Shown: positions 22,157 to 33,325 of the stretch, piece after piece
Layout of the letters: every line of letters begins with the position of its first letter
Position numbering within the stretch: the stretch's first letter is position 1
The notes under the pieces: model-generated
Database searches by the model: none
The model's input: only the letters and a program-made list of their open reading frames with translations
Told to the model about the DNA's origin: nothing
Origin: Bolinopsis microptera
Taxonomy: Eukaryota > Ctenophora > Tentaculata > Lobata > Bolinopsidae
Length of the DNA: 64,000 bases
Reading direction: 5' to 3'
NCBI RefSeq assembly: GCF_026151205.1
Contig: NC_087074.1
Span: 4,032,001-4,096,000, forward strand
Translations under genes and position numbers: made by a program

Positions 22157-22818
22157 CCTTACTCGGGAATATTATAGCGGGTTAATTTATGACTGGGAAA
22201 ATTAATGACCGGGAAAAATATGGCGGACTTTCCCAAAACCCGCCAAATTATCCCGGTCATGTATTTACCGGTGGCCGACCTTTCAAGTTTTTTTCAGAGA
22301 TCAACAAATTTTCAACCGAAATTTCTGTTTTTGTTACTTGTTAAAAAGTTATTTCAATTTACAGTTACTGATATTACTCAGAAATAGAAAAAAAGACACG
22401 TCTATTTAAAGGAAAATAAATCTATAGCAATAATAAGTCAAATCTTCATTAAAGCGTATTCTCATTCTCATTATCGCTAATGTCCCCTCTCTTCTCTACG
22501 ATTCACTGATTCATGGGCAAGAGAAGTGAGAATCACGGTCCACCCTGAAATCTGATTTCTATAACCAAATTGTGATTTTTATAACGAAATTATGGTAGCA
22601 ACCGCCAATAAAGTTACAGCCCTCTATCCACTGCTTCAAAAGTCTTCTCTAGCACATATGAGACTTCAGGTAAAATATGATGATCACCACCCCCTTGGAA
22701 CCCCATAATCTGAGTCGGCGGGTTTTTTTATGACTGGTAAAATTTTTGACCGGGAAAAATATGGCGGAATCTTCCAAAACCCACCACTTTATCCCGGTTA
22801 TAATAATCCCGAGTAAGG
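22157..22818. mobile_element. TA-flanked MITE (662 bp)
   Basis: It begins CCTTACTCGGGAATATTATA and ends in the reverse complement TATAATAATCCCGAGTAAGG, about 20-bp terminal inverted repeats with a single mismatch. TA dinucleotides flank it on both sides (22155-22156, 22819-22820). Inside each end lies a related direct repeat (tgaccgggaaaaatatggcgga at 22207 and 22748). The mirror copy near 56580-56590 shows the intact empty site with a single TA. Terminal repeats plus a TA target point to the Tc1/mariner superfamily or a similar TA-targeting transposon. There is no transposase, so it is non-autonomous. Confidence 0.88.
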
Positions 22819-22820
22819 TA

Positions 22821-23677
22821 CATAACAAGTGCCAACCATCCATTACCCTTTGCATCGTGGTTTCTAAATTTCCATATTCTACCAATTAATTGTTTTTTAT
22901 CGTCATTAACTTATTTTTTAGTATAATATTATTTTAGTTCTTATGAATATTTGGAGTAAATATTATGGATCAACCAGAGCAGACCCCGATTCTGACATGT
23001 TTATTTATTTCCTTGTCGGAAGCAGACGACTATTTTTGGAGCATGATAAGAATTGTCTGGTTTTGTTTGGAATTTTGTAATGGAATTTATACCCGGTTTA
23101 TCCTGACTTAAGCTACTGACGACACTTTATTGGAATTGTGGACTTGATGACAGCTTCATAGTGCTTTAAACTTTTACAAGAATGTTTTTATAATTCTATT
23201 ATTCATTTTTGTACACTTAAATAGTATATGAATAGTGTTTCCAATATATTTTATTTTATATTTTTGTACAGCTAATTTATTATTGTGACATGATCATATT
23301 GTTATATTATGATATCAATTGTAAAGTTAAATATCAATTGTAGAGTTAAATGATAGATATTTATGAGATATCACAGCTCATGTAACACTAGCATTATCTA
23401 TTTAACTACATATTTTGTTACAATTTGAATAATAAGATATATAATATTATACAAAACTTGCAAAAATCTTTAAAAATGTCTGGATTTTTATTGTTTCAAG
23501 AAATGTGTTAGTACTGACATGGAACTCACGATAAAGTTATAACTTTGCATATTATAATATAATGCAAATTTCATTTACTCCACTAACTAGCAGCTAATAC
23601 TCACGTGCTCTAAAATCTGTGAAATTAACAATGTTGGTTTATGAGTAACAATTAACGAGTGGTAATAATCAGGTATC
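22821..23677. other. Intergenic upstream of Asterix
   Basis: AT-rich sequence with repeated 'atatcaattgta(a/g)agttaaat' units near 23310-23350. No gene was recognised. A weak 3' splice site (ataatcag) ends at 23672, five bases before the Asterix ATG. Confidence 0.45.
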
Positions 23678-24202
23678 ATGGTTCCAGCTCCTTCTTGTAA
23701 CGATCTCAGGAGACGAGACAGGATTGTTAGATACAAGCCGTATGTCCCTAAGGAGGGTGAGGATCCAATGGCAGAGTACATGAACCTACTGGCAATGCTG
23801 TTCAGTATGTGTGGTCTTATGATGCGCTTTAAGTGGGCTGCTTGGGCTGCTGTAAGTTACTCGAATTATCATACTCGAATTTGCCGTTTGATGATTCAAT
23901 TAAGAGTTAATTAAGACGAAACTAAGTTTTTGTCGTTCTTTAAAATATCTTTGAAAGTTTCTCAAAGTTTCTCTAATTATCAAGACTACCAGAAGTTGCA
24001 AATTGTTTACAACATAATATAATGTATTTAATATTAATAACTAAATCCGTTTCAGGTGTACTGTGCATTTATTGGATTTTCCAACTCCCGAAGCTCAGAG
24101 GACACAAAGCAGATATTTAGCAGTTTCATGTTGTCCATATCAAGTGTGGTTATGAGTTACTTGCAGTCCCCTACCCCCATGGCTATCAGTTACTTCTCTT
24201 AG
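23678..24202 (+). CDS. WDR83OS: Asterix, PAT-complex subunit (WDR83OS)
   Basis: Two exons, 23678-23851 and 24056-24202, separated by a gtaagt/ttcag intron of 204 bp, giving 106 aa, the same length as the human protein. Exon 1 encodes [14 protein letters not shown] and [17 protein letters not shown]. Exon 2 encodes [35 protein letters not shown] and a short P-T-P-M end. Asterix is a small ER membrane protein that, with CCDC47, forms the PAT complex, a chaperone for multipass membrane proteins. Two or three hydrophobic helices are visible. The mirror copy is at 55177-55703. Confidence 0.95.
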
Positions 24203-24805
24203 GAATCGGAACTTTATGAGTTTTAAATTTGTGTGTATTGTTTTCGGTTTAACTTCACTTTATTATAGTTCTGTATAGTTTCTGTGCTGAGTTGTTGTAT
24301 TGTCAAGATTGAAAGCTTGACTAAAGTTTACTTTTAATACTCAAGTGTACAGTTCATGTGGGTAGTACAGTGTCTTGGAGGGTGCTCGATAAAACACAAT
24401 TTCTTAAACTGCGAATTTTCTGACAGTGTAATTTAACCAGAGTTAAATATTCATTTAAGTATATAAATTTCAGCGTGATGAGTATATAATTATATATGTT
24501 ATATAATATTCTATACATAATCTTGCAATATAATATGGTACATGTGTTGAAAAATGCCAGTTAAATTTACAAATTGACTTAATACATTAAATGTTGCATT
24601 TGAGATGTTAATTGAATGTGTTTTACTCTATTTTGCGTGATCATTAAAATGCTGAACATGGTTGAACAAGATCTTCATTTCCAGTATTCAATTAAAAAAC
24701 GATCAAAATGATGGAATTTGATGATATATCAAGTTTAGTCTGTTGTTCTAATGAATATTCTATACAAATTGCAGTCATAATATTGATGAACTTTATTTTA
24801 AGAAA
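24203..24805. other. Intergenic between Asterix and BTB gene 5
   Basis: AT-rich, without a recognised gene. It is collinear, inverted, with 54549-55170. It should hold the Asterix 3' UTR and the promoter of the BTB gene. Confidence 0.5.
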
Positions 24806-26423
24806 ATGGCTCCAGAAGTGGTGGTACCAGCAAATTTTGGGAAGCACCACCTGAAGTCTCGCTCACACAGTAACCTGGAACTGTTGTGTGATGAAGGAGA
24901 GATAAAGCGAGCTAATTCAATGATACTGTCTCTAAACAGCCCTGTTATAGATGATCTGATCTCTAGACTGGACATTACTTCTCTGGACGTGCAGGACTTT
25001 GGAGCCCCTGCTGTGGGGTGTTTTGTTGAATCTATGTACAGTGGAGAACTGGAGAAGTGTGATAAGAGTAACTTTAGAGACCTGAATAAGATGGGACATG
25101 TTTTCAATGTGAGCTGGTTTACAGAGAGATGTTTGGAGTACTTTACGGAGCATGTTGATATGTTGACTGGGAGGTGTTATGAGGATGTTTTGTTTGTGGT
25201 AGAGGAGGCTAGGTTTGTTGAGAGAGTCAGAAGAAGAACAACTTTACTTCTTTAGTTGAAGATAAGCTGAACACAATGAGAAATAGGAAGAGTATGTTCT
25301 TGAAGCAGTATGCTAATGACTTGGACAACTTGTCTATAAATCAACTCAAGATGGTCATCAAAATAGCTGGAACAGATGTTGGAATTCTTGTGTCAATTCT
25401 TGTAACTCATCACCAGAAAGTTGGTGCAACTATGTTAACGGAGACGTCTGGGTACCTCTTCAAAAATATTGATTTTGAGAAGTGCTTTTCAAACAACAGA
25501 TACTTTGATATTACCAATAAGCTCTTTGAAATACTTACTGATAATTCCGGTGACAACTTTAGTTTTAAAACTGCTTTGGAATCAATCACCAGATTTGCAA
25601 AAAAATCGATTACAGAGCGAAGGGCTGCAGTTGTTCATCAATATCCAATTATGGTAGATTTATCGATAAAGGATTTCTTATGTCTTGACTGGGATTCCTT
25701 AATTGAATTCCTATCACAGTCAGATAAAGTTTGTAACCTTTATCAATTTTTTGATGCAATTTATCTTTGGCTCTTTATTGCGAAGCATGAAAAGACTACC
25801 ACCTTTCCGAGAATGATTTTTACTGAAGATCATGTCAAAGATATCGTTGATATCAAAGTTGATCGATGTTGGAATCGAATATCATCAAAGTACCTTGAAG
25901 ATATAACAACGGACAGCAATTCAGGTACTGACATGCTGCTTACATCATTTATTGACTCCGATGAACTAATATGTGGTGATAATGGTATTTTGTTTAGCAG
26001 TAAAGATGAGTACACTATTGACAGGATATTTACAGAAGATCTGAAAATAATACTTGTGTCGGACGATAAAATATCTTTTTGCTCCAAGGAAACAAAATGC
26101 GCGATAATGTTGCAAAGTAGTAGGACTAATGATACAAAACCATTCTCCCTTACTATTGCACACGATTTACAGATGGGATGTGAAACTGTTCATTTCCATT
26201 ATCCTTCAGAGGCAGCACAGATCATCAGTCTATTGCTAACATTACATTCGGGAGGTCATAACATACATATACCAATTCCCTTCAATTGCCTCCCTTGTCA
26301 GATTAGGTCTGATAGATTTTGGACTTGGGGATTCAATTCATTTCAGAAAGACGGTAATTCCTCATCTGATCAATTTAGACTTGTATATGGACACGAGAAA
26401 AACATAAAAGTATCGTTTACAGG
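24806..26423 (+). pseudogene. BTB-family copy 5: one frameshift, C-terminus replaced by retroelement
   Basis: ATG 24806 opens MAPEVVVPANFGKHHLK and the BTB domain (LELLCDEGE, NSPVIDDLI, FVESMYSGELEKC, WFTERCLEYF). A net one-base loss near 25220 (gttgagagagtc against gttgaagacagtc in sister copies) causes a stop at 25253. The next frame is then open from 25276 through the whole variable region (AGTDVGILVSILVTHHQK, DRCWNRISSKYLED, LVSDDKISFCSKETKC, VHFHYP, PIPFNCLP, FWTWGF). Near 26421 the family end is replaced by retroelement sequence, and the frame runs on to 26649. With the single frameshift corrected the gene would be nearly complete, so a sequencing error is possible. The mirror partner is 52881-54548, whose variable part is only about 70% identical. 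Confidence 0.8.
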
Positions 26424-28377
26424 GTCACGAAATCCTCTCCGAACCTCCACGTGGTGTGGCCTGGTTGGCACTAACGGGTGGTGTGCTCTCTTGTTGAGTA
26501 CAAAGGTTGGGACTTGCCAACTCAAAGTTCCCATAGGAACCAGGAAGTCAACACTAACAGCTACCAAGCACCAGGAAATTTCTCTTTCAGATATCAGGTT
26601 ACAAGATAGTACACACACAAACGACGATACGTTAGACACAGATACATAGCTCTAAGAGCTATTAAATCACCAGGAAATTCTCTTTCAGCTTTCAGGTCCC
26701 ATCGAAGTCACCCACCACAGAGCTAGGGATCCCAATTCGCTCATCCTGACTACAAGGACACACTGATAATGAGTAGTCTTGGCACTTCTCCCTCCAGTAA
26801 CCACTTTTCAGGTCTTTTCAGTTAAGACAGCTAATGCGTTAGGGCTGACACACGCTAGACACAGGCTCGTGATAAGACAGTGTTAGGGATGTCAACTCTG
26901 ACTACAAGGACACACTGATAGCGAGAATTCCTGGCACTTCTTCCTCCAGTAACCACTTTTCAGGGGACCGGGTTAGCTTTGCCACACTCTTTATTGAAGT
27001 GTGACTGGACGCTCTACAATCATCTAGTAGCCAGCAGTGTTTGACTGACACCCCTACTGCAACTGGTTCTATTCAGTTCTACAGCGGAAGTTCTCAAACA
27101 CTCGAAAACAGTTCATCTCGGACATCCTGCAGAGATGCTTTTTCACAGCCTGCGCCATTACACGGGGAACCCTTAGATCTACAGTACCCTGGTGGACAGC
27201 ATAGCTCACTAAAGCATAGTGGACTTCTTTAGTACTGTGACGCAAAGCTAACCGGACCAGGAATAAACATCATTGCAATGCTTAGGGGATGCAAATAGGA
27301 CATACAACGTTTAACGATTTACTCAAAACTTTTGATTTATTTTTAAGCTCGACGATACATGGTATCATTTCAGGACAGATATTCCTTCTTCAGGTTCATT
27401 GAGGAAATTGTACCCGCTATTTGCGTTATACATGGCAAGTATCTGGACTAATGATAACTTAGGATCTCAGATTCCCAGGCTGCATTTAAAGCGCTTAACA
27501 GCACCAGTTTTAACTCCAGGTTTGTTCTGAACATCTCAGACCAACTCAACTCACTAGGTATTCTCATCGAGTAGAACTCCAGGACATGAAGGAGTATACG
27601 GTAAAGAACTAGCGGACGAATTCGCAAGGGACGATCAATCCAACAACATCCCCATAGGACCAGAACCCTTCCTCCCAATTAGGCCACACTCAGTGACAAA
27701 GGAACATTCCACTTGAGATGTTCCTCCACAAATATAAATACAGGAACTTTAATTTTTCTGGAACTCACATCAGATGGCTTACATGGTCGCTTTCAGGATA
27801 GGTCACAGCCCACTAGTTTATTTTCAGAACGTGGCAAACAACGTCAACTTCGAGATGCAAGATTGTGAACACTTTTCAGGAGAAGCAGAAACATCCCAGC
27901 ACCTCCTCTGCAAGTGCATCCAGATCATGACGTTCAGAATGAGGATAATTGGTAAACTCTACCTTAAAAACAGTAAACTACAATCATATCTTCAAATTTG
28001 TGGAACAGTCGACAAGACTGGATAGGGAAAACCCTTTTGGGTAACCTCCTAGGATTCTTCGCCAGGAACTTTCGCTAAATCCCATACTAGGAACTCAACC
28101 TAGGCCCATCTCTGCATAGAGACATATCTCCCAGGCTTTGACCTTGCTCGGAAGTCCCTTGTCTGCCCGCAGAAGTACTACAACGGAAGTGGGTTTGCTC
28201 TGAGACAGGTAGTGACAGCTTCAAGACTCCAGGGGTCTGTTGCATTGATATTTATTATTTTATGATTTCGTATATACTTTGGGAGTCCTGGCGTGCAGCT
28301 AGCAGGAGTTGCATTCTGTGGGCACGGTGAGAAGGCCTCCATCTTTTAGTAAGAGGCCAGAAACCGTTGACCAGAAC
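26421..28377 (+). mobile_element. Non-LTR retroelement remnant (RNase H and C-terminal tail)
   Basis: Inserted at the end of BTB copy 5; the right boundary is unsure. In broken frames, 27457-27560 reads SDSQAAFKALNSTSFNSRFV and a following SDQLNSLG, and 27601-27713 reads YGKELADEFARDDQSNN, the usual RNase H end block (GxxGNExAD type) of R1/Jockey-like ORF2. 27774-28025 encodes VAFRIGHSPL followed by C-x-H...CEHFSGEAETSQHLLCKC, the zinc-knuckle-like tail that follows RNase H in these elements. Stops and frameshifts make it inactive. 26640-27300 contains repeated stretches (actacaaggacacactgata at 26749 and 26909) of unknown type. Confidence 0.65.
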
Positions 28378-28396
28378 AGAGAGAGAGAGAGAGAGA
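28378..28396. repeat. GA microsatellite
   Basis: AG dinucleotides repeated about nine times. It may mark the right edge of the retroelement-derived region. Confidence 0.7.
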
Positions 28397-28853
28397 TCGT
28401 TTACAGCAATTTTTACAGGATCTAGGTGATAGGTTTTAGATCAATTTTCCCCACTTTGCATGGGTGTGTATCTATAATCACTTTAATTTTCATATCGAAG
28501 ATTATTATAGGATATTTTAATAAGCAAACATATTTCGATTTCATTATAAATTTTGAATTGTGGTCAACTTTGTATCATGTGAGTTATTGGATCAAGAGAT
28601 CGGAGGTTTGAATTAATTATAGGTGTTCTATGTTGAAGCCCTTTTTGTTCCATTTATTCACTGTAACTGATTATGCTCGTTCTGCTGAATCTGTCTGAAC
28701 TGTATCTTAATGACCAGTATCCAATCTCATGCTATACAAATAATTCAATTGTATTATGTACTAAACAGACTCTTTACTCTTAATCTAATCAAACTTCAAA
28801 TTTCAGTTCATAGTATTAACCGACTTCTTTTTAGGTGGGTAATATTCTGTAAA
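28397..28853 (+). promoter_or_regulatory. Upstream region of BTB gene 6 with 3' splice site
   Basis: AT-rich sequence. Its last 150 bases match the upstream region of other BTB copies (12960-13060, 45149-45240). It ends in a pyrimidine-rich 3' splice site, cttctttttag, at 28834, then a 19-base leader before the ATG. The same splice site and leader recur before the copies at 45148 and 49158, so a spliced 5' leader is a family property. Confidence 0.6.
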
Positions 28854-30395
28854 ATGGCTCCAGAAGTGGTGGTACCAGCAAATTTTGGGAAGCACCACCT
28901 GAAGTCTCGCTCACACAGTAACCTGGAACTGTTGTGTAATGAAGGAGAGATAAAGCGAGCTAACTCCATGATACTGTCTCTAAACAGCAGTGTTATAGAT
29001 GATCTGATCTCTAGACTGGACATTACTTCTCTGGACGTGCAGGACTTTGGAGCCCCTGCTGTGGGGTGTTTTGTTGAATCTATGTACAGTGGAGAACTGG
29101 AGAAGTGTGATAAGAGTAACTTTAGAGACCTGAATAAGATGGGACATGTTTTCAATGTGAGCTGGTTTACAGAGAGATGTTTGGAGTACTTTACGGAGCA
29201 TGTTGATATGTTGACTGGGAGGTGTTATGAGGATGTTTTGTTTGTGGTAGAGGAGGCTAGGTTTGTTGAAGACAGTCAGAAGAAGGACAACTTTACTTCT
29301 TTAGTTGAAGTTAAGCTGAACACGATGAGAAATAGAAAGAGCATGTTCCTAAAGCGATACTCTAGTGATTTAAATAGTATGTCAATCAACCAATTGAAGT
29401 TAGTTATAAAGCTAGCAGGATCTGATGTTGTTATTCTTGTTCACATACTTATGTCACACTTGCAAGCCACTGGAGCTAGTTCTTTTACAGATCTTTCGAG
29501 GTATCTGTTCAAAAATATCGATTTTAACGAATGCTTCTCGAAGAGAAGGTGGCATAGGGCCACTAATTTGCTGAATGAAATATTTATGGATCGTTTTAGT
29601 GAAGACTTCAATGCTGTTATATCTATTCTGTTCTCAAAAAGGGTTTTTGAAAAGAGTGAAATTTCTAGAAACAAGTATCCTGTCTTGGTAGACATTGAAC
29701 TTGAGAAGTATCTTCAATTGGACATCAATTCCTGTCTTGACTATTTAAGGTCTTCAGATTATGTAGATAATATTCATCAATTGTTTGATGCATTAATTAT
29801 GTGGAGGCATTTGCCGGCGAATTCCAAGGATGCGAATATTTCTGAAGCAGAAGGTATCAGTTGTGATGAAATTATCGAAGAAATTATTAATATTCAGCTA
29901 GACAGATGTTGGGGAAAGTTGTCAAGACAGTACCTTACGGCTATGTTCTGTGCAGAAAATCTTGGAATCGACACCTTCGTCAAAAGAGTACTTGTTTCCG
30001 ATCAACTATCAAGTATTGAAGGGAATGTTTTCCTCTCAACAGGGGAGACTTTTGTTTTTGATGTACTTATGACCAATAAAGTCAAATTAGTGTTGACGTC
30101 TGAAGAGAAGATTAGCAACTGTACCAAAGATTCGTTGTGTGCAATTGCCGTGCGTAATTCACCGATCATGAAATCAACTCAACACGGTGCTTATTCTGCT
30201 GAATTCTTCTTCGAGACGTGTACTGGAGAAGATGACGAAAACCGCCATTACCACGATTTCTCTGATTCACCTACAGAAGTTCATTTATTAATCGGAGTAC
30301 ACAAAGAGAAAACGGATAGCTGGGTGTATCGTCCTTTACCTTTTAATGCAAAGCCTGTATATGGGCATTTTTTTCTAAAACTTCCACTTTGGTGA
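28854..30395 (+). CDS. BTB/POZ-domain family protein, intact ORF of 513 aa
   Basis: The ATG is set by the family start MAPEVVVP and the 19-base spliced leader; the frame runs on upstream to 28710, but that part is intronic. Residues 1-120 form a BTB fold (SNLELLCNEGE, RANSMILSLNSS, GCFVESMYSGELEKC, WFTERCLEYF). Residues 120-260 are helical, BACK-like (LNTMRNRKSMFLKRY, INQLKLVIKLAGSDVV). The C-terminal half carries the family marks DRCWGKLSRQYL, LTSEEKISNCTKDSLC, RHYHDF and PLPFNAKP. It ends about 30-40 residues earlier than relatives, after GHFFLKLPLW beside a run of seven T, where a one-base slip may have occurred. BTB-BACK proteins usually act as Cullin-3 adaptors, but no Kelch repeats are present, so the substrate part is unknown. 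Confidence 0.82.
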   Translation: MAPEVVVPANFGKHHLKSRSHSNLELLCNEGEIKRANSMILSLNSSVIDDLISRLDITSLDVQDFGAPAVGCFVESMYSGELEKCDKSNFRDLNKMGHVFNVSWFTERCLEYFTEHVDMLTGRCYEDVLFVVEEARFVEDSQKKDNFTSLVEVKLNTMRNRKSMFLKRYSSDLNSMSINQLKLVIKLAGSDVVILVHILMSHLQATGASSFTDLSRYLFKNIDFNECFSKRRWHRATNLLNEIFMDRFSEDFNAVISILFSKRVFEKSEISRNKYPVLVDIELEKYLQLDINSCLDYLRSSDYVDNIHQLFDALIMWRHLPANSKDANISEAEGISCDEIIEEIINIQLDRCWGKLSRQYLTAMFCAENLGIDTFVKRVLVSDQLSSIEGNVFLSTGETFVFDVLMTNKVKLVLTSEEKISNCTKDSLCAIAVRNSPIMKSTQHGAYSAEFFFETCTGEDDENRHYHDFSDSPTEVHLLIGVHKEKTDSWVYRPLPFNAKPVYGHFFLKLPLW

Positions 30396-30704
30396 AAATT
30401 TTAAATCAATAGAAAGCATCAAAAAATGATTGTTTGTTGTTTAAAAAGGTCTCAAATGCCAGACTCGATAAGGGTTTACCGTTAAATGCAAATTTTAGTT
30501 CATGAAAAGTGCAGCTGAAGTCTGCTGTAAATTTTGCTCCAATTATTTACCTTTTTCTCAAGTCTTACTTCGACAAGTAGGAATAATACTATCGATTTAA
30601 ATTTACCGCAATTTGGTTTGTACTTTTAGTGTATAAGTATTGATCAAGTGATAAACTTGTGACAAGTATTACTTCATAGAAAAAAATCTACCTTCAAAAG
30701 TATG
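30396..30704. other. 3' flank of BTB gene 6
   Basis: AT-rich, with no recognised element before the first TAATGTAAGTCACA motif at 30705. Confidence 0.4.
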
Positions 30705-31983
30705 TAATGTAAGTCACAATATTGCCACAAAAGTTTTTTTCCCGACAAATAATCGAATCTAGCCACAATCGAATTCTCAGACCTATCTCTACTACCTTCA
30801 AGGACGATAGATCAATTACTGCATGATTGCTAGTGGGTTAAATGTGCCTGTAATTAAGTGTATAAAGTAGTAATGTAAGTCACAGTGTAATGTAAGTCAC
30901 AATGTAATGTATGTCACACATACCAAAACGACACCTTAAAATCCCTGCTGAGCAACAATACAGTTCAGACTTAATGTAGTTCGACTGTTCTGTTTCATAC
31001 AAATTCACATGTAAAAGAACGCAAACTAGGAAGTTGAAAAAACTTCCTATTTGTGAACTGTCTTTGCTGTGTTGTGTTGCTGTCTAAGATTGTCGATTAG
31101 GCTGTATCAAAAAACACAAACATGGTCCAATAATTGATGCAGCACCTTCAAAAAAGTTGCATTAGGTCATTGTGAGTTTGGAAAAAAAAATTTAGAGTTC
31201 AACTCCAACCTTATATCGTGGTATTTTTCGTTTCCATGGTAACCACTCTGTCGCGGTTGGGTTTACTGTTCAATTAAATTCATATCTGGAGAACCATACC
31301 ACTTAGAGAACTGTGTTATAGCTTAAAAGAACCGGAATAGCCAAGTTTATAATCAACTTATCAATCAACTATATGCCTAGAACCTTTATTTTTTGAGTTA
31401 AAGGCAATAATGTATTTCGTCGATATTATTAAAATATGATTTCAAGTTATTGGGGATTATTACATTTAAGTGTTTAAATGTTATTACCAAATGAGCATGT
31501 AGAATCAAAAAAATTTTGTATTCCAAGTTAATATCACACGAAAATGAATTTTTATCTTGGTTTCAGGAGATAAAGTAATGTAAGTCACAAATGTCTGTAA
31601 TGTAAGTCACAAATGTATGAGGGTGATGTACGTAATAAACGAATGAACGAATCTTAAACTTAGCATTTTTTAGCAGCTTAAGGCCTCAAATTTGCAGAAA
31701 TTTTAGATGAAAGCTGCTATCTGACATATTCGAGATAGAATTGCAGTTTGAATACACCTAAGTCCGAAAATCAAAGTCTATCCTGTAATGTAAGTCACAC
31801 TTTTTTGGCAGGCGATTGTGTAAAATTTCCTTAAGACACATACTAAATTATACCTGCATTGTTCTGAACATGAAGAGATTCCGGATACGGAAATAAATAC
31901 CAAAATATCATCTCATCATGCATGGTTACGGAGTCATGACTCCTCAAAGGTAAAAATTTGCTATCTCGGTAATGTAAGTCACA
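30705..31983 (+). repeat. Cluster of eight TAATGTAAGTCACA motifs
   Basis: Exact copies start at 30705, 30871, 30888, 31576, 31598, 31786 and 31970, plus one with a single mismatch (taatgtatgtcaca) at 30905. All are on the same strand, with irregular spacing (17 bp in the tight cluster, up to 671 bp). The sequence between copies is not obviously repeated. No coding potential. It could be a binding-site cluster or short repeat seeds. Confidence 0.8.
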
Positions 31984-31994
31984 AAAAAAATGCC

Positions 31995-33325
31995 CATATA
32001 CTGCTTTAAATAACACATTATATACATGTATAATTAAATATACTGAAACCCGCTAGTCGAATGCTTTGTTCGAGGAAATTTTAAAAAAATCAGATATGTT
32101 TTATTTCTCTGTCATCATATAGCTCTGTTTACTGTAGAAATAATGGAATTTATTAAACAAGGTGACAGCGTTGTTAGTATTCGGATTCCCAAAACGATTA
32201 CTTTTTACCGCATCAAAAAATACCAATCACAACCACAAGTTATGATTATAAGTCATTGGTGAGCGTAAATGTGAGCTTGTTTTGAAATTTATGACGTAGC
32301 ATACGCATAACAACCGCGACGTTGTTAAGATGTTCTTGCTCCCGCACGTGCATTTTACGTTGCTACGCAACAGCGCCAGTAAACCTTTGCTAAAATAACG
32401 AACATTATTCGATCGGTTATTTTGACCTCACTTCCGACGTATAATTATTAAAAATCTAAAGCCTAAATCAAAGTTCTAAGATGGCTATAGCCTATTTCCT
32501 ATCCTTTTTCTACAACCCTGCTATAAATGGCGAGTTTCAATCCATTTGCGAGCTGGGTTTGTTTCACGAGGGTCATTTTGAGGTCGATTTTCGGTGTTTT
32601 TTCTTCCTATGTCCCCGTTGCCGGGGCAATTTCGTCAATTTTAAATTATAGTATAGATATTTTAATTATACATAATAATATGTCTATCTTTTATATTTGC
32701 TGTTCTCGATTTCTATGTGGAATTATGTAGTTCTGAAGATTTGTTTGCTAGATTTAAAATTGCTTTACATTTTGTGTGAAGATTTCTCAACTTTGTGATA
32801 GGTCACTAACAAATTTTATTTCCCCAGGTTGTTATCCCTGATTTGTATAATGTAAGTGTGTAATTTTGGAACTTCTGAAAAGTTACCTGATCGACATATA
32901 CACTACGAAACAGCGGGTAAAGCCTCTCAAGTTTTTGTTTCACTTTCTTAAAGTTTTCCTTTTTAGAATTTAAAACATTATAAATTCATTCATAGAAAAA
33001 CAAGGTTCATAAATTCTTAAAATTATTTAAGTACACTAATCCAAATAATCAATTAAAATAATATTATCCATAATCACAGAGTCACGAGCTAAATAAGTTC
33101 TGAAGAGAAGACCGATGAACTGTACAGAGTAGCTGACGTTGGTAAATGTGAACATAAAGGTGTCGACTTAGGAGAAAATAGTGCTCTTAATGCCTAGTAA
33201 GTCAAAACTCAGGAAAATTGTGCTCTCAAGTATTAGTTGGGGGACATGATTACTTGGCCAGATCCTACAAGAATGTTCATTGACAAGTAAAATAGCTGCC
33301 ACATTATAACTGTTAAACATCTACC
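31995..33325 (-). repeat. Palindrome left arm: inverted copy of 1-1300
   Basis: Reverse complement of bases 1-1300 and of 41606-42930 with many one-base differences, e.g. acccgctagtcgaatgcttt near 32047 against aaagctttcgactagcgggt near 1251. It contains no gene. It joins the minisatellite at 33306-33325. Confidence 0.82.

Larger units (their letters stand above)
15510..24805. repeat. Large segment present again inverted at 54549-63625
   Basis: PCID2, the coiled-coil gene, Asterix and all intergenic sequence here recur in reverse complement at 54549-63625 in the same order. Homology ends at about 15510 (15530 matches 63610). The mirror copy lacks the MITE at 22157-22818, has a poly-G block in place of 15625-15718, and has many one-base indels. 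This copy keeps all reading frames open and is taken as the reliable one. Confidence 0.85.
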
